DNA of 64,000 bases from Gordionus sp. m RMFG-2023. Taxonomy: Eukaryota > Nematomorpha > Gordioida > Chordodea > Parachordodidae. The notes below the pieces were generated by a model. That model ran no database searches and was not told the origin of the DNA. It saw nothing but the letters and a program-made list of their open reading frames with translations. Location: assembly GCF_954871325.1 (NCBI RefSeq), contig NC_088777.1, positions 16,159,366-16,223,365 on the forward strand, read 5' to 3'. Made by a program: the position numbers and the translations under genes. Below are positions 10,153 through 22,309 of this stretch, piece by piece; the first letter of the stretch is position 1; the number at the start of each line of letters is the position of its first letter.

Positions 10153-11680
10153 AGTATGTTAGGAGGGGGTTTGGGTATGTTAAGTTATTTATATTTATAC
10201 AAAGAACCTATAGAGTATTTATAATTAAATATTTTTTTTAAGATTCATTTGTCTAAAAATCAGATGTTAATTATAATATAAATCATTGATACAGTTTTTA
10301 AATTTTACCTGCCGTAATTTAGAGAAGTTAATTCAAAAATTTAATTTTCTTTATATTTTATCTGTCACGTATTTTATGTAAAAACATAGTCTTAAAATAT
10401 CATTCTTTGTAGCATTTTTATTGATAATTATGTCAAAGAATTCTGAAAACAGCTCACTAACTGGTATACTTATGTTTATTATTTATTATAATTACAAGCA
10501 ACTATTACCCCTAGTATTTTATAATCTTAATTGAACATTGATTTGATAAAATTTAATTAATAAAAGTTAAATCTGATAATGTTAAAGATTTAAAATATGA
10601 CTAAATATTTAATATGAAGGTTAAATAACCTAATTATATTTTTAATTTATGTAGTTTCTATTATTTTAATTTTTATATCCTTGAATTTAAAAAAATATGT
10701 TGAAAGACTCTGTATGTCTTTAAATCCAATTATATCCTTTAAATTAATTTCTCTAACCTTTCATTTAAATTAATATCACAATGAATATTTTAATTCTATT
10801 CTGGTTCTTAGTTTAAATTATTAAAAGCTTTTTTTTCATATTCTTTTTTGTATTAAATATATAATGTTCATTCTGGATTAGAAATTCATATCAGTTTTTT
10901 TTGTTTCACTCTGGCTATTTTTGTTTTATTTTGATTTTTATGTTTTGGATTTTTTATATTGAAAACTTTATGAATAAAATCAAACAAAGATTTAAAAAAA
11001 ATAATAAACATGAATAATAAATAAAAAAGTTAACATATTAGAACAAGTTAATGAAATATATTATCTAATAAATATTTTAAATTATGCTAATCATTTAAAA
11101 TAAATAAATTTTATTTTAAATCATTTTGAATCAGTAAGTATTTGGTTTGTATATCTTCTTTTAAAATTTTCTTATAATGATTTGGTTATTGTTACTATTC
11201 AAAAAATTATAACCATTTATATTTTTGTTACATAGTTTGCTTCAATAAGGGTTGAAACTTTGTTTAAAATGTTAAATGATTGTTTTATGTTAATTATAGT
11301 ATATATACTTTACAAATTTATTTAAGAAAATTAGTTGTATCTATTTTATTTTATAACTAAAGAAAAATTAACCTGCATTTTTTAAAAATGAAACTATATC
11401 CATTCTTATTCTACATTGTATAATTATTTAAATTTTATGCATATGAAGATTTAACTAAAATTAATATAAAGCAAATCTAAAAAGTAGAAAATTATAAAAA
11501 AAAAATTGGAAAATCAAAATATTGATTAGGGCTGTGCTGAATTTTCACTGGTCTTTTTAGCTCTAATAAATGGTATGTAATTACAAACATTTTCAGCCAT
11601 TCAATGCAAAATAATAACTAACTGTAAATATAAACTGGACAAAACAAGAAATACTGAAATTTTTCATTTCTCATAGCCAA
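10153..11680. other. AT-rich spacer, nothing recognised
   Basis: Long A/T runs, stops in all frames, no inverted repeats or conserved blocks seen. Confidence 0.6.
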
Positions 11681-11687
11681 GGTGATA

Positions 11688-11965
11688 CAGGGCCTATTCA
11701 AAAAAGAAAATTTACTGATCAAAAAAATAAATGCCCCATCAAAAAAGAAAAAGTGTTAATCAATAGAGAAAAAAGTCCAGAAGAAGAAATAGCCCCAAAG
11801 ACTTATCAAAAGTACTGATCAAAGAAGGAAAAGGTCTGTAATAAAAAGAGAAAAAGTGTCAGTTAAAAAAGGAAAAATTCCATACAAAAAAAGGAAAGTC
11901 CCCAAGAAATGGAAAAGGCTTAATCAAAAAGGAAATCTCCTTTTCAAAAAAGGAAAACCTTTATT
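11688..11965. repeat. Imperfect short-period repeat (TCAAAAAAGGAAAA type)
   Basis: About nine imperfect units of 25-32 bp built on ATCAAAAAAGAAAAA followed by a variable AGTC/GTGT part. It looks like a degenerate minisatellite. No coding sense. Confidence 0.6.
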
Positions 11966-12313
11966 TATATAATTATTTTTTGTTTATTTAAAAATTTTAA
12001 ATGTCATTAATTTTGATTTTTTCTTTTATTTTTGTTATTTTCCTTTATTTTTCTTTTATTTTTGTTATTTTTCTTTTATTTTTCTAACTTTTTGCTTTTT
12101 ATGATCTCTATTTAATTTTTGGTCATTCCTAATCTATTTGTACCTTTCTTCAATTCTCTGTTTTTATAGTCATTCTTTTTCCTTTTTTTCACCTTCTTAA
12201 TCTTACTACCAGGAATATCTTCCAATATAAAATTAATCGCCATCTTTTCCAATTAAAAACAAAATGAATCCTTTTGTTGCCACTTAATTTATTTCTTTTC
12301 TTTTCCATAAAGT

Positions 12314-12406
12314 AAATAAAATATATGGCCAACAACAGATTCATGCATATATGTATTTTTAAATAAAATATATGGCCAACAACAGATTCATGCATATATG
12401 TATTTT
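12314..12406. repeat. Direct tandem duplication of 47 bp
   Basis: AAATAAAATATATGGCC through TATGTATTTT occurs at 12314-12360 and again at 12361-12406 with no change over the shared part. It explains the repeated motif in the minus-strand ORF here. Confidence 0.9.
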
Positions 12407-12569
12407 ATAAAATTAGATCACAACATGTCCCCCTAAATAGGTCCAGTATCTGTATATTCCAAAAAAAATGTTATTCTAAAATATAAATGTATTGGTAATA
12501 AATACATGATAATTTATATTTAAAAACAATTTTGTTCATATGGCATAATTATAGGTCATTTTATCTGTT

Positions 12570-13175
12570 TCCTAAAGTATTGTTGAATGTCAGAGTCAGC
12601 CTTGTTGTCCTCGATCTTTCTAATACATATGCCTTGTTAGAGTTGACCATCATAGACCAAATATATGATCCGTTGCTTGGTTGACATCCACACCTATGAA
12701 CCTTAGCTTGATAGAACATATATGATCCTCCTTTTTATTGACATCCACTTCTATGAACTATAGCTTGATTGAAAATCATCCTTCCCAAATATGCCATAAA
12801 AATCAAATAAACATAATTGTTCTGATTTTAATCTTAATGTTGTTATTTTTAAAGAACTAAATACACTAGTAAGGTCCTTTATTTGGCACCAATCATCTTC
12901 CAAAATGACTTCACATGCTCCTATAATAAAATCATTACAGGAATCTTTCAAACTTAATCGTTCTAGCTTTATACAAATTGAGGACTAACGTGTTGTGCAA
13001 TCTAATAATGTCTTTGACCTTTTCATTGATTTAATATTCTTACAATTGTGTGAGTTCTTAAATATTTAGCAACATCCCTTGCTTTATCAATGATAGTTTT
13101 AAAGTGATTATTTTTTAGGCAATCATTAATAGCCAATTATAGTGTATGGGCTGCACATCTGATGTAATATATATT
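12570..13175 (-). pseudogene. hAT transposase remnant, central region
   Basis: Minus-strand translation near 13125-13170 gives IRCAAHTL, a stop, then LAINDCLKNN, the hallmark RCAAHTLQLAV-type block of hAT transposases. Near 13050-13100 it gives IDKARDVAKYLRTHTI. Near 12765-12950 it gives LTSVFSSLKITTLRLKSEQL then LFDFYGI, matching the segment before the C-terminal domain. Frames shift between the blocks and stops are present, so it is a fossil. A partial ~65-bp internal duplication lies at 12640-12775. No matching ends were found. Confidence 0.75.
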
Positions 13176-13365
13176 TGTGGGAAATCTAAGAATAAATATA
13201 TAATAAAATATTATTACTTACATTAGAAAATAATTTATGATATCAATCTATAAATAAAATGGAAGCCCAGGAAGAAAAATGCGAAGATAAAATAAATGAT
13301 TCCACGAAAAAAGTTAATAAAATTAAAAAAAATTATATGATATTTCTATTTTTAAAATTTTTTTA

Positions 13366-13466
13366 TTACACCTAGAACCCTTGGACCCTCTACTTTTAAA
13401 AAGGGTCCGGGTTCGGGTATAGCCTCAATACGAGGGTTCAGGGTCCGGTTTCGGGTTCACTTCCCT
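13366..13466. repeat. GC-rich transposon end (GGGTCCGGGTTCGGG type)
   Basis: Reverse-complemented it starts CAGGGAAGTGAACCCG and continues with repeats of ACCCGGACCC. This is the look of the terminal region of a CAGGG-starting hAT element. It may be the 5' end of the decayed element holding the transposase at 12570-13175. The partner end was not located. Confidence 0.45.
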
Positions 13467-13479
13467 GAAATAAACGACA

Positions 13480-14050
13480 AATTTATTTAATCAAAGTAAG
13501 ATATGTGTGTGAAATATATATGATTAACATTCTTTTAAATGCCCGAATAATATGGAATTATAATGACGGACAAACCTTGGAAATATATGGACATCAGAAT
13601 TTAAATGAAAAATTTATAAATTATTGTATATTATTTTTTAATATAAAGACGCTTGACCGGATAAAGGTGGGCATGTTGTATTCTCATAATGTAAATAATT
13701 TCTCTTAACAGATATATTAACTTCGAAAGAGCTATTTTGATTATTATTATTACATTGAAAAAGAAATTTAAAAAAAAGAATCATTCATTGATATTGTAAA
13801 AATTGATGTTTAATTTATGTTATATGAATAAAAATAAATAAAAGAAACAGTTAAAATTTAATTAGAGTATCGACATCAGAGGCGATACTCTTTAATTCAA
13901 ATAAAATATATGATAATTTAATTAAGTAAAATTTCCATAATTCTTTCTGGAGAATTCACATTACAATAGAATGTTGTTTATCCTTTTTATTCGACTTATG
14001 AAAGAAATATTAATCGAAAAGTTGAGAAATATTTTTATAACAAAATACCA
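13480..14050. other. AT-rich spacer; ORF at 13505-13708 judged by chance
   Basis: A 67-codon plus-strand ORF is present but has no recognisable motif, no supporting splice sites and AT-driven composition. Confidence 0.5.
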
Positions 14051-14053
14051 CTT

Positions 14054-14259
14054 TAGTGTTGTTATACGGTTCGATTTAGGTAGATTATAAACGACATCAA
14101 GATTTTAGCCAAAATAATATTATGTAAACCTCGAGATTTAGCACATAAAAGTCAAAACCTTTTTGCCATCTATGAGCAAAATCTCGAGATTTGCATAATA
14201 TTATTGTGGCTAAAATCTTAATTGGGCCCTTTTTAAAAATCGACCCATTTCACATACTA
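14054..14259. mobile_element. Decayed ~205-bp hAT-type inverted-repeat element
   Basis: The left end TAGTGTTGTTATACGGTTCG matches the family start. The interior has the mirror pair AATAATATTATGTAAACC / GCATAATATTATTGTGGC around CTCGAGATTT. The right end is decayed (CACATACTA). The 8-bp flanks agree at only 5 of 8. Confidence 0.65.
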
Positions 14260-14266
14260 CATCAAT

Positions 14267-15600
14267 TTGCCCAAATAGGGATAGAAAAAGAACAGCGATG
14301 TAATGATGAAAAAAGAATACTTTAAGAACTAATTATTTAAATATTTTGATTTATTTGTATTTAGGTGAATTGAATAATTTACTATTCATATTTGCCCCTA
14401 TTCGAATTGAAAATTCGAGAATACAACACCAACATGTCAAAAGTTTGTTGGATAAAAAGTAGAAATAAATTCACGGAAAACAAAATAATTAATAAAGCAA
14501 TAAAATAAATGAGGAAGGATGAATAAGGAGAAAAATATTATAAAATACAATGGAGTTACAAATCTTTTTGTTTTTACTCTTATGATTTACTGCTTGTTCA
14601 ATCAGCCAGTTAATTCAGAAGGGGGTGGGGGACGGATGAAAATAGCCATATTGTATTTTCACATTGTATGATTAAAGAAGAAAAGATAAAGGATGAAATA
14701 AGAAAGGCAATAACGGTTCAATAAATATTTAGGAGGCATTGAGAGTTCCCTAAACATGTTATATTTGTCCATGCCAGAAAATTATCGAAATTTAGAATAT
14801 ATGCTCTTCCCTTTATTATACTATAACATATTTAGATATATTAAGAAAAATCGAATTAATTAGATGATATTCAATGAAAAATTATTTTTTAAAATTTGCT
14901 GATAAAAACTGAGAAATTAAGTCCACTATTAAGTACAGGATTTGAGAAGTAAAAGATAATCAACGAATTCCGGTAAAATAGTTTGTTACTTTCAATAAAC
15001 AACCCTGAAAATTATCAATGAAAAAAATATCACATATTATTTTATATTAATTTCAATCATACTGCGGAAACAAATTTTTTTGTAAAAAAATTATACAAAT
15101 ATTTTACATAATTTACGCTTAAAAATATAAATATCACCTGATATTTTAAATTACTTACTCCTGCATAAATATAAAATTCGATTGAAACAGAAAAAAATCA
15201 ATAATATCTAATTAAAGTCATATGATGTAATTTATTTTTTTATGCCTGCATTTTTTTTTACCACTGAGGAAATAATATTTTTGGATATACTAATAATGCA
15301 TTTATTATTTCTGGGTCTTACTATCATCAAGGCGACTTATCGCCTTCACAACTTATTTAAGTCACGTGGGGTTGGTTCTTTCTTGACCTGAACGATCTTT
15401 TTCTTATAAATGAAATGATAATCTCAAATCGCTGTTTTTTCTAACATTTGTATAAAAAATTTTCGAAAAAAGCTTAAATTATGTTTTATATAAATAAAAT
15501 ATGTTTTGTATTTTTTTTAAGCCCTTGACTAAATTTGTGATTTTGGCTTAAAATGATATGAGAATAAAAAAATCATTGTTTCATGTTTTTTTTTACCTAA
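14267..15600. other. AT-rich spacer, nothing recognised
   Basis: No ORF with protein character and no clear repeat structure apart from A/T runs. Confidence 0.55.
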
Positions 15601-15617
15601 CACTACAGCATTACAAG

Positions 15618-15985
15618 GACCTATTCGAACTCGGATTGGTTAAACTCGGAGAGACATTTTCTTCTTACTTGATTGAGTCGAATAGGGTCTAGACTAAAAT
15701 CTCTGACCTTATCATAAATATATGGAAAAAATGTATCATAAATGTTATTTCATAGAAAAAATATCGAATTTCTTATTTTCCTCAACCTCGTGTAATTTTT
15801 CTTCATTCCCTGCAAAATAAATTTTTAAAATTCTTTTTATTTTGGATCACCAGTCCGATCTATTTTGCAATAATTGGACTAGGACCTTAAAAAATGTCGG
15901 CTTGGTCGGACCAAAAAATTAAATTTTTATATGATCGGGCCGAACCTGAAATACAAATCCGGCATAGGGCTCATCGGATATTGAA
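15618..15985. repeat. Two GC-rich repeat islands, probable transposon ends
   Basis: 15618-15692 has inverted ends (GGACCTATTCGAACTCGG against AGACCCTATTCGACTC in reverse complement). 15848-15985 is rich in GGTCGG, GGGCCG and TCCGGC, like the interior of the CAGGG-type elements elsewhere. No target duplication was found. Confidence 0.35.
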
Positions 15986-16162
15986 AGGGAAAAATATTAA
16001 AGATTGATTCCTAGTTCATCTTTTTTGAATATTAATGAATGGAATGTGTTTTTTAGACCAAAAAATAAGAAATAAATCTTTAGAGTGTAATTTAAAAAGC
16101 GAAATAGAAATTTTAAATAAAGAGTGTCTCCAAATGCCTTAATCCTCTATTCAGACTTTAGA

Positions 16163-16468
16163 ACAAAAATCAGAGACCTGCAGTGGTACCATTTGCACGG
16201 CCCGGTTCGGATTTTTTTCAAAAAAATTTTTGGTTCAGTTCGGGTTTTATATTTCCAGGCCCGCCAGGATTTTTTTAGAATATATATTTATTTAAAATTT
16301 TTATACTAATAATTTTGATTTAAAATATTTGGTTTTAAAATAAACGTCCTGGCCCGGGTATTTAAAATTTTTTTTTTAGGCCCGAGTATATTTAAAAAAT
16401 TTAATTAAGGCTCGTCCCATGTACCCGGGCCGAGCTTAGGGCCGCGCCTGCAGGTCTCTAACAAAAAT
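16163..16468. mobile_element. hAT-type non-autonomous element with exact 8-bp duplication
   Basis: The element proper spans 16171-16460. Its ends are CAGAGACCTGCAG and CTGCAGGTCTCTA, an inverted repeat. ACAAAAAT stands exactly on both sides (16163-16170 and 16461-16468). The interior is made of GGCCCGGG-type blocks separated by A/T runs. The ORF 16124-16309 reads through its left half and is not a gene. Confidence 0.85.
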
Positions 16469-16469
16469 A

Positions 16470-17049
16470 GCAAGGATGTAACCTAAAAGTTTGAAAAGGC
16501 TAGTTGATCGATAAACTAATTTTGTTAAAATTAACTGAAAAATAGGAAAGTAATAATATTTAAAAGTTTTCAATATTATATTCCATATCGAGATTTTGAC
16601 GTTTATAATTCAAATAAAATGGTCAGTCATTAATGTATTTTGGTTAAAATTAAGAAAACTTAGAACCATAAAACATACTCCTTTTATTTGCATAATAATT
16701 TTCAAATGATGAAAAATATTTTTTTAATTAAAAATTTTTTTTATTTGGGGTACGTCAATTCTAAAAGCTACGAAATTTTCTCATATTTTGAAGAGTTTTT
16801 TAAAAAAAAACATGAATCCTGGTAACGCCAACCGCACGCCTCACTTGAATTCATTTTTGTTTAATCTGTGACGTGACCTATTTTTTTTATATTTGCCTGT
16901 TTATTTTAATAATTGATTTTATAATCGATAACATTAAAATGAAATTAGAATTAGATGTAATACTATCCGCCGAAAAAACGGAGGTGGCAAATTCCGAGTT
17001 ATCACCCTCTCCCTAATCTCTTTAGTCAAAGATATATGGAGGCAAGCAG
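16470..17049. other. AT-rich spacer, nothing recognised
   Basis: No ORF or repeat structure supported. Confidence 0.55.
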
Positions 17050-17288
17050 ATCCTACCTTGAGTTTTTAAAAAGCCAGATTCGGGTCGATTTTTAAAAATG
17101 ACTCGATTAACATTTTAGCCAAAATAATATTATGTAAGCCCTCGAGATTTAGAAAATAGAGGCCCAAGCCTTTCTGACATTTATGAGGAAAATTTTCGGG
17201 CTTACATAATATTTTTTGGCTATAATCTTTACCGGAAAGTTTTTAAAAATCGGTCCGAGTCTGGCTTTTTAACAAACCTACTCCTACC
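17050..17288. mobile_element. ~223-bp hAT-type inverted-repeat element, 7/8 duplication
   Basis: Element 17058-17280. Left arm AAAAAGCCAGATTCGGGTCG; right arm in reverse complement AAAAAGCCAGACTCGGACCG. The mirror pair AATATTATGTAAGCC / GGCTTACATAATATT lies inside. The flanks are ATCCTACC (17050-17057) and CTCCTACC (17281-17288), 7 of 8 identical. Confidence 0.8.
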
Positions 17289-17289
17289 C

Positions 17290-18235
17290 CACCCCTTTCA
17301 TATAAATACTGGCTATCTTCCTTTTTTGGAAGCCATTTATTATTTTTATATCAACCATACTTTAAAAAATGTTATTTAAAAAAAAGAGTAGAATTTTTTT
17401 GAATAAATTAATTGGATTTAATATACTAAATATTCATAATCCTTATTTTAGAAAATTACGGTTTTATTATAGTTCATGAGAGTTTTATTTTTTCTACTCT
17501 CTCTTTGTAAAATTGCCGGCGAGTTTTTAAAGTATTTTAGCCAGATGCGAATTGCGGTAAAAAAAATATTGGCAAAAAATATTTTTTAAATTTAGGCAAC
17601 AGTTCCTACAAATTGAAGTGGTTAGCGTTCTATTACAAATTATTTTTGCTTTAAAAAACTCTAAATAGTTTGTGTTTTTTACGTTTTTTAAAAATGTCAC
17701 TAAGACGTTTTTTTTAGAAAAACTCAATGCTAAACCCTTCTGCTTAATTTGTAAGCACTGTGTTTTGTGAATGAAACTTGTTTCCTCACTTCTTTCTTTA
17801 TTCCCCAATTTTTTAAATATTAATTCCTTATACATATTAAAACATTTGATATTTTATTAAGTTTAAAACGTATTAATGTCAAATTCGATAATTTAGAATT
17901 ATAAAAAACGCTGCATAAATAATATGTAATTATTGGTTTTTACATTGTATATTTTATTTTATTTTGAATCCAGGACATAAATGTAAAGGCCTGAAAAATA
18001 GTATACCCGATAATACCCTGGGACAAAGAGACACCGAGCAAAAATACTCCAATTTTTAAATGTTTAAAAAGGGGATTTTTTTAGAAAAATTTATTAATTT
18101 ATTTTACACAAGTTCAAAATTAAAAAAATCTAATATTTGAAGTGATAAATTAATGATAATCTGGTACAAATTTTAGTAATATGTTCATATTATAAATTTA
18201 GTAATCTACTAAACAATGACTATTGATTAAACCAT
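17290..18235. other. AT-rich spacer; ORF at 17527-17835 (minus) judged by chance
   Basis: The 102-codon minus ORF has no recognisable domain. It lies in low-complexity AT sequence. Confidence 0.5.
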
Positions 18236-18237
18236 TT

Positions 18238-18890
18238 TTTTAATATATATTAAACCTACCTCCATAGCCATGTTGAATTCAATAAACATTTATTAAACCC
18301 GTTTATAATATATATTAACTCTACCACCATATCTGCTGGATTGCTGTGTTGTTGGCTTGCTTCAGAAAAAGAGGTCCTAATAATGAGTCCCAAGTATAAA
18401 TTTGGGATATTTCTGAATCATTAATCTAGCATTTAATCCATTACATCACTAGGATGCTTTACAATATATATTGAATTAATCCATTACATCACTAGGATGC
18501 TTTACAATATATATTGAAAATTGAGTTTGTTTTGAAAATTTAACTACTTAATTTTAACCCTTTAAAAAATATATATTAACCTTACCCTGTGTCCTTGTCT
18601 GCTTGCTGCCATCTCTCTAACCCTCCTCTAACTGCTCAAAAGGATTCCTGAGTGTCCCGCCTGAAATGGAATGCATAAACATTGAGATAATTAAGATGCA
18701 TTAACCTAGGATGCTTCAAAATATTATTTAAAATTTTAATGACCAATTTAAAAAAAAATAAATAATATTATTAATCCTATCACAGTATCCCTGCTGGCCT
18801 GGCTGGCTATCATTTTTCTAACCATTTTCTAACTACTCGTGCTGACTAGCTTCAGAAAAAGGGGCCCTTTGTTATTCATTTAATATAACA
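18238..18890. repeat. Degenerate repeat cluster, about four related segments
   Basis: Segments beginning near 18240, 18306, 18568 and 18761 share ATATATTAA followed by CCTACC, CTGCTGG, GGCTTGC and CTTCAGAAAAAG. Within it, a 41-bp block (ATCCATTACATCACTAGGATG...) is repeated in tandem at about 18437 and 18478. No coding sense. Confidence 0.5.
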
Positions 18891-19084
18891 ATCACTCGAG
18901 TGCTCCGGTAGAAGGTGTTTATTGATGTGGCTAAAAATGCCTAAATTTTGTTTTATTATTAAAATTTAACAATCATTGTTTTAATCACTATTTGTATATG
19001 TATGTGATATCAGCTCAATAATTTTTAGCTCACTTTACAATTTAAATTGCATTATGAACATTTTATATAAGTATAAAAAATAGT

Positions 19085-19200
19085 TTGATACATTTATAGA
19101 TCAAGTATCTGTATTTAGAACTAATTTTTAGACCATGAATTTGTATTAGACGATGTATCGGTGTCTAAATTTATTTGAACAGTATCTTTTAACAGCTTTG
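19085..19200. mobile_element. Decayed relative of the 43980-44141 element
   Basis: TAGACGATGTATCGGTGTCTA and CAGTATCTTTTAACAGC match the right half of the element at 43980-44141 (TAGACGATGTATCTGTGTCTA, AAGTATCTTTTAACAAC). The left end is weak and no target duplication was found. Confidence 0.55.
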
Positions 19201-19709
19201 TTAAATAAAATTCTACAACTTTATTTTGGCAGAGGAGAATAAAAAGGCAAACGTTTGGAAATGATTCAATTTTTTCTAGAATCGATAAAAATAAACTCCT
19301 TTGTTTGGTAGTAATTTCAAAAGCAAATATTTATATAAAATGTTCTAAAAATTAGGTTAAGTTATTATTGTATTATATATTTATCAAATCAAAATCGAAA
19401 ATATTCCAAAACATGACTTTTTTTTTGTTTTTCGCAAAATCGTGACATGACTAAGTGAAGTGCCAAAAATTATTTTTTTGCGAAATTCAAATTTCGTGAA
19501 AATAATGGATTTTTCGAGGTAGATACTAAAGATCTGTAAAGTAAATTCAAAAAAAGATAATTATACAATTTATGATATGATTCCATTAACAAATACACAA
19601 TACAGTAGAGATACAAACACAAGATTATTACAGCCTTAATTGACATTGGGGAATGATAAGATATAGATATTAAAAATGTGATGGACAGAAAATTCATACA
19701 AAAAGTTTA

Positions 19710-20010
19710 ACCAGCCCTGCCTAATTTTTCGTAAAATTTTTACGGGTCGGGCGGCAATTTAAAAAATTACATTGGGTCGGTCCGGGCAAGTTTTTTAAAA
19801 GACTATAACGGGTCGGGCGGACAATTTGTGTAAAAATTTTAGCGCGCCGAGATTTGCTCAAAATATTTCTCTTGATTGAAAACAATTAAAAAATGAATTT
19901 ATAATCAGGCAATGGAGCCCAAATGGCAAGTAGTCAAGAAATTATTTGCTATATCGGCTTGGAATTTTTTTTAATTGCCGCGGCGTTTAAAAAACTCCTA
20001 CGGGTAATAG
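19710..20010. repeat. GC-rich repeat island (GGGTCGGGCGG type)
   Basis: ACGGGTCGGGCGG occurs twice, GGGTCGGTCCGGGC once, separated by poly-A/T. It resembles the interior of the CAGGG-ended elements, but ends and duplication were not identified. Confidence 0.4.
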
Positions 20011-20406
20011 GTTCTTTATTATTTTATCATAACTGGAAATTGGCATGAATCATATTTTGTGTTAAATATACATAAAATTATCCCAGTGATTTTACTGAAT
20101 ATTTAAATTTATTGCTTAAATTAGAGGAAAAAATAAATATTTTCAGTTTGAAAATATTTTTATTTTCATTCCAAAGTTATTTTACCGCCATGCCAAAGGC
20201 TGAGCATGGCACAAAACAATACCTTATAAAATTGACAGCGAATTTAAATCCAATAAATGTGTATTTTTTTTCTTCTTTATTTGTGGATATAAATTATATC
20301 CATTTTAAACGTATTATATTTTTTCTCTCCGAAAGGTTCATGGGTAACCCTCAATCATATCGGTTCCGTGGGTCTCAATATATGCTATTCCCCTACGGCA
20401 CCTTTC

Positions 20407-20704
20407 CAGTCTCCTCTAAAGAATCGGAAAATTCGCCAGCCCATCAAACCTTCGGCCAAAATTTTGCTCCTCAATCTAACTAAGCCCAGGGAACAAGCTC
20501 AAGATTCAAAATCTCTTCAAAATTCTAGCCATTCCTTAAATGTCAATTCCTTATCATCGTCGACTTCGTTATTACTAACCGCGAAAGGTGATGAAACGGC
20601 ATTGTCTCCCATAAAACAAAGCCCGTTATCGGAATGCGCGGATTTATTACAAGATTCTTCCCACATACTTGCACAATCTTTCATGTTTCCTAATGATGGG
20701 ATTT
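20407..20704 (+). CDS. Possible 5' coding exon of the BNIP3-like gene
   Basis: An open frame with balanced codon use runs from an acceptor at CCTTTCCAG/TCTCCTCTAAAG to a possible donor near 20684 (CAT/GTTTCC) or 20704 (TTTTAG/GTTTAT). The protein is Ser/Lys/Pro-rich (starts SPLKNRKIRQPIK, later LLQDSSHILAQSF), like the disordered N-terminal half of BNIP3-type proteins. The donor at 20684 would be in phase with an acceptor before 22004. The link to the next exon is inferred. An overlapping ORF in another frame (ATG at 20340) could supply the start. Confidence 0.4.
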
Positions 20705-20814
20705 TAGGTTTATAAAGGGGAGGGAGAGGGGGGCTGAAAGAAGAATTTTTTTTAACAATTAGAAAATTTGTACGAATATCGCTATAGTCGTCCTTATTTA
20801 TAATCCTTTATTTA

Positions 20815-21460
20815 TATCAGCGATGCACCGATATAATATTAGCATCTATATCTATACTTTTTAGTTTTGCCGATATAAAATAATTCAACCCTCTAAAGAT
20901 TGATGATTAACTTTTCGATGCAAAAAAAATATTCTTGGCAAAATATATTAAATATTTATATAATTTATTGTAAAAATTGTTCGTTTTTAGGTCGTTTTTA
21001 TTTTATTGCCCCTTCTCGTGCTTCCTTATTTTTCCAGACTTATTTTTAATTTTTTAAAATGCTTTTAATATGTTTTCGTTCCTCTTTTAGGAAATGGAAA
21101 TTTGATATTTTTCATCTGAATATCTTTCTAAAAAAAGGGAATTAATCACAATCCGATAAGAAAAGAAAGAAAAACATCACAAATCCTTACAAAAATCCAT
21201 CATTTTTAATTCAAATAGGGGAAAATCAAGCTATATTTTTACAAAGCTTACTTTGTAAAATATTTTTAGCATTGGAGGTAAAAATAGAGTAGCATCATTA
21301 ATATTACATTTTTTAAAAATTGATGAATTTAAATAAAATATGTATGGGTTTTCATTCTTTTTTTATACATAAGTATCTATGACATGCATCGATTGTATCG
21401 ATCTGATAACTGGCGTATCGGTAATGACAAAAGAATTGGATCGGTGTCGATTCATATTCT
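20815..21460. mobile_element. hAT-like repeat remnant in a probable intron
   Basis: The left edge has CAGCGATGCACCGATATAAT, and 21380-21455 has GTATCGGTAATG and GATCGGTGTCGATTC in roughly inverted arrangement. CACCGATAT next to CAG is a common look for hAT-like ends. No transposase and no clear duplication. Low support. Confidence 0.3.
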
Positions 21461-21953
21461 TTAGTCTGTTATTGTCAAATATGATCAAGTTTTTAATATG
21501 AGGAATTTACACCATATTCTATCAAAGTGACTTTAAATTAAAAAAGACTTTAAAATTATACACCAGATATTGATAAAATTTTTTAATTTTTATGTATTTG
21601 GTGATAAAAAAAAATGGTATCTTCCCGCCTGTTAGAACTTTTATATCTTTTTTCTCAAGGATAATTTCGTAATTGGTGTCAAGTTAAATATGTACCGACT
21701 ATTATTTTAGCTTTATTTTTATTTACACTTATTGGAACTACGGTTCCAAAACTAAATATATTCTTTTTTTAAACATATAAGATAATCAACATTCCTATTC
21801 CTCTTGCGAACATTTAAATATACCAATCTGCCCCGCGTTTTCTACTTCCACTCAGCAGATTGTCAAAGTAAATAATTGGCATTTTATTTCTTTTATAAAT
21901 CATTCTTATTGACATTTTATCATATTTTAAATGATATTTTTATCAAAAAAAAG

Positions 21954-22309
21954 ACAAAATTCTCGAACGGCCCCCGCATAAACTCCCATGCCCTCATACA
22001 AAGCTTTAACAGTAATTTAAAAGGACTCCGAGCGCGGAAAAAGTTTCCCCATACTCCGCCTAATACACCGACGGTTAAAAGTGAACCCTGTTTTCTAAAA
22101 CCCGAAGAAACAAGCGTTAAAAAATTTCCAGAGTTCCAAAAGGAAAGCGGGAATTCTGATTTGCAAAATAAGGTTTACCAGCACCAACATAAGGAAGTTG
22201 TTTCTGCGGGTGATTCATCGTGGGAAAGCGTGGAAAGGATGCTGAAAGAGGCCGCGAGAGAAAGGATACCTTACGTGGATGGCACGAGATCCCCTTCTGA
22301 CTGGAGCAG
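21954..22309 (+). CDS. BNIP3: BNIP3-like gene, exon with LIR-like motif
   Basis: The frame is open from at least 21954 (after AAAAAAAG) and ends DWS at donor GAGCAG/GTTTTT, phase 2. An alternative acceptor is CATACAAAG before 22004. Contains HTPPNTPTVK and GDSSWESVERMLKEAARE. G+C is higher than in the flanking introns. Confidence 0.8.

Noticed and set aside
12314-12406. Possible CRISPR-like repeat
   Set aside because: Only two adjacent copies without a spacer; a simple tandem duplication in animal DNA.
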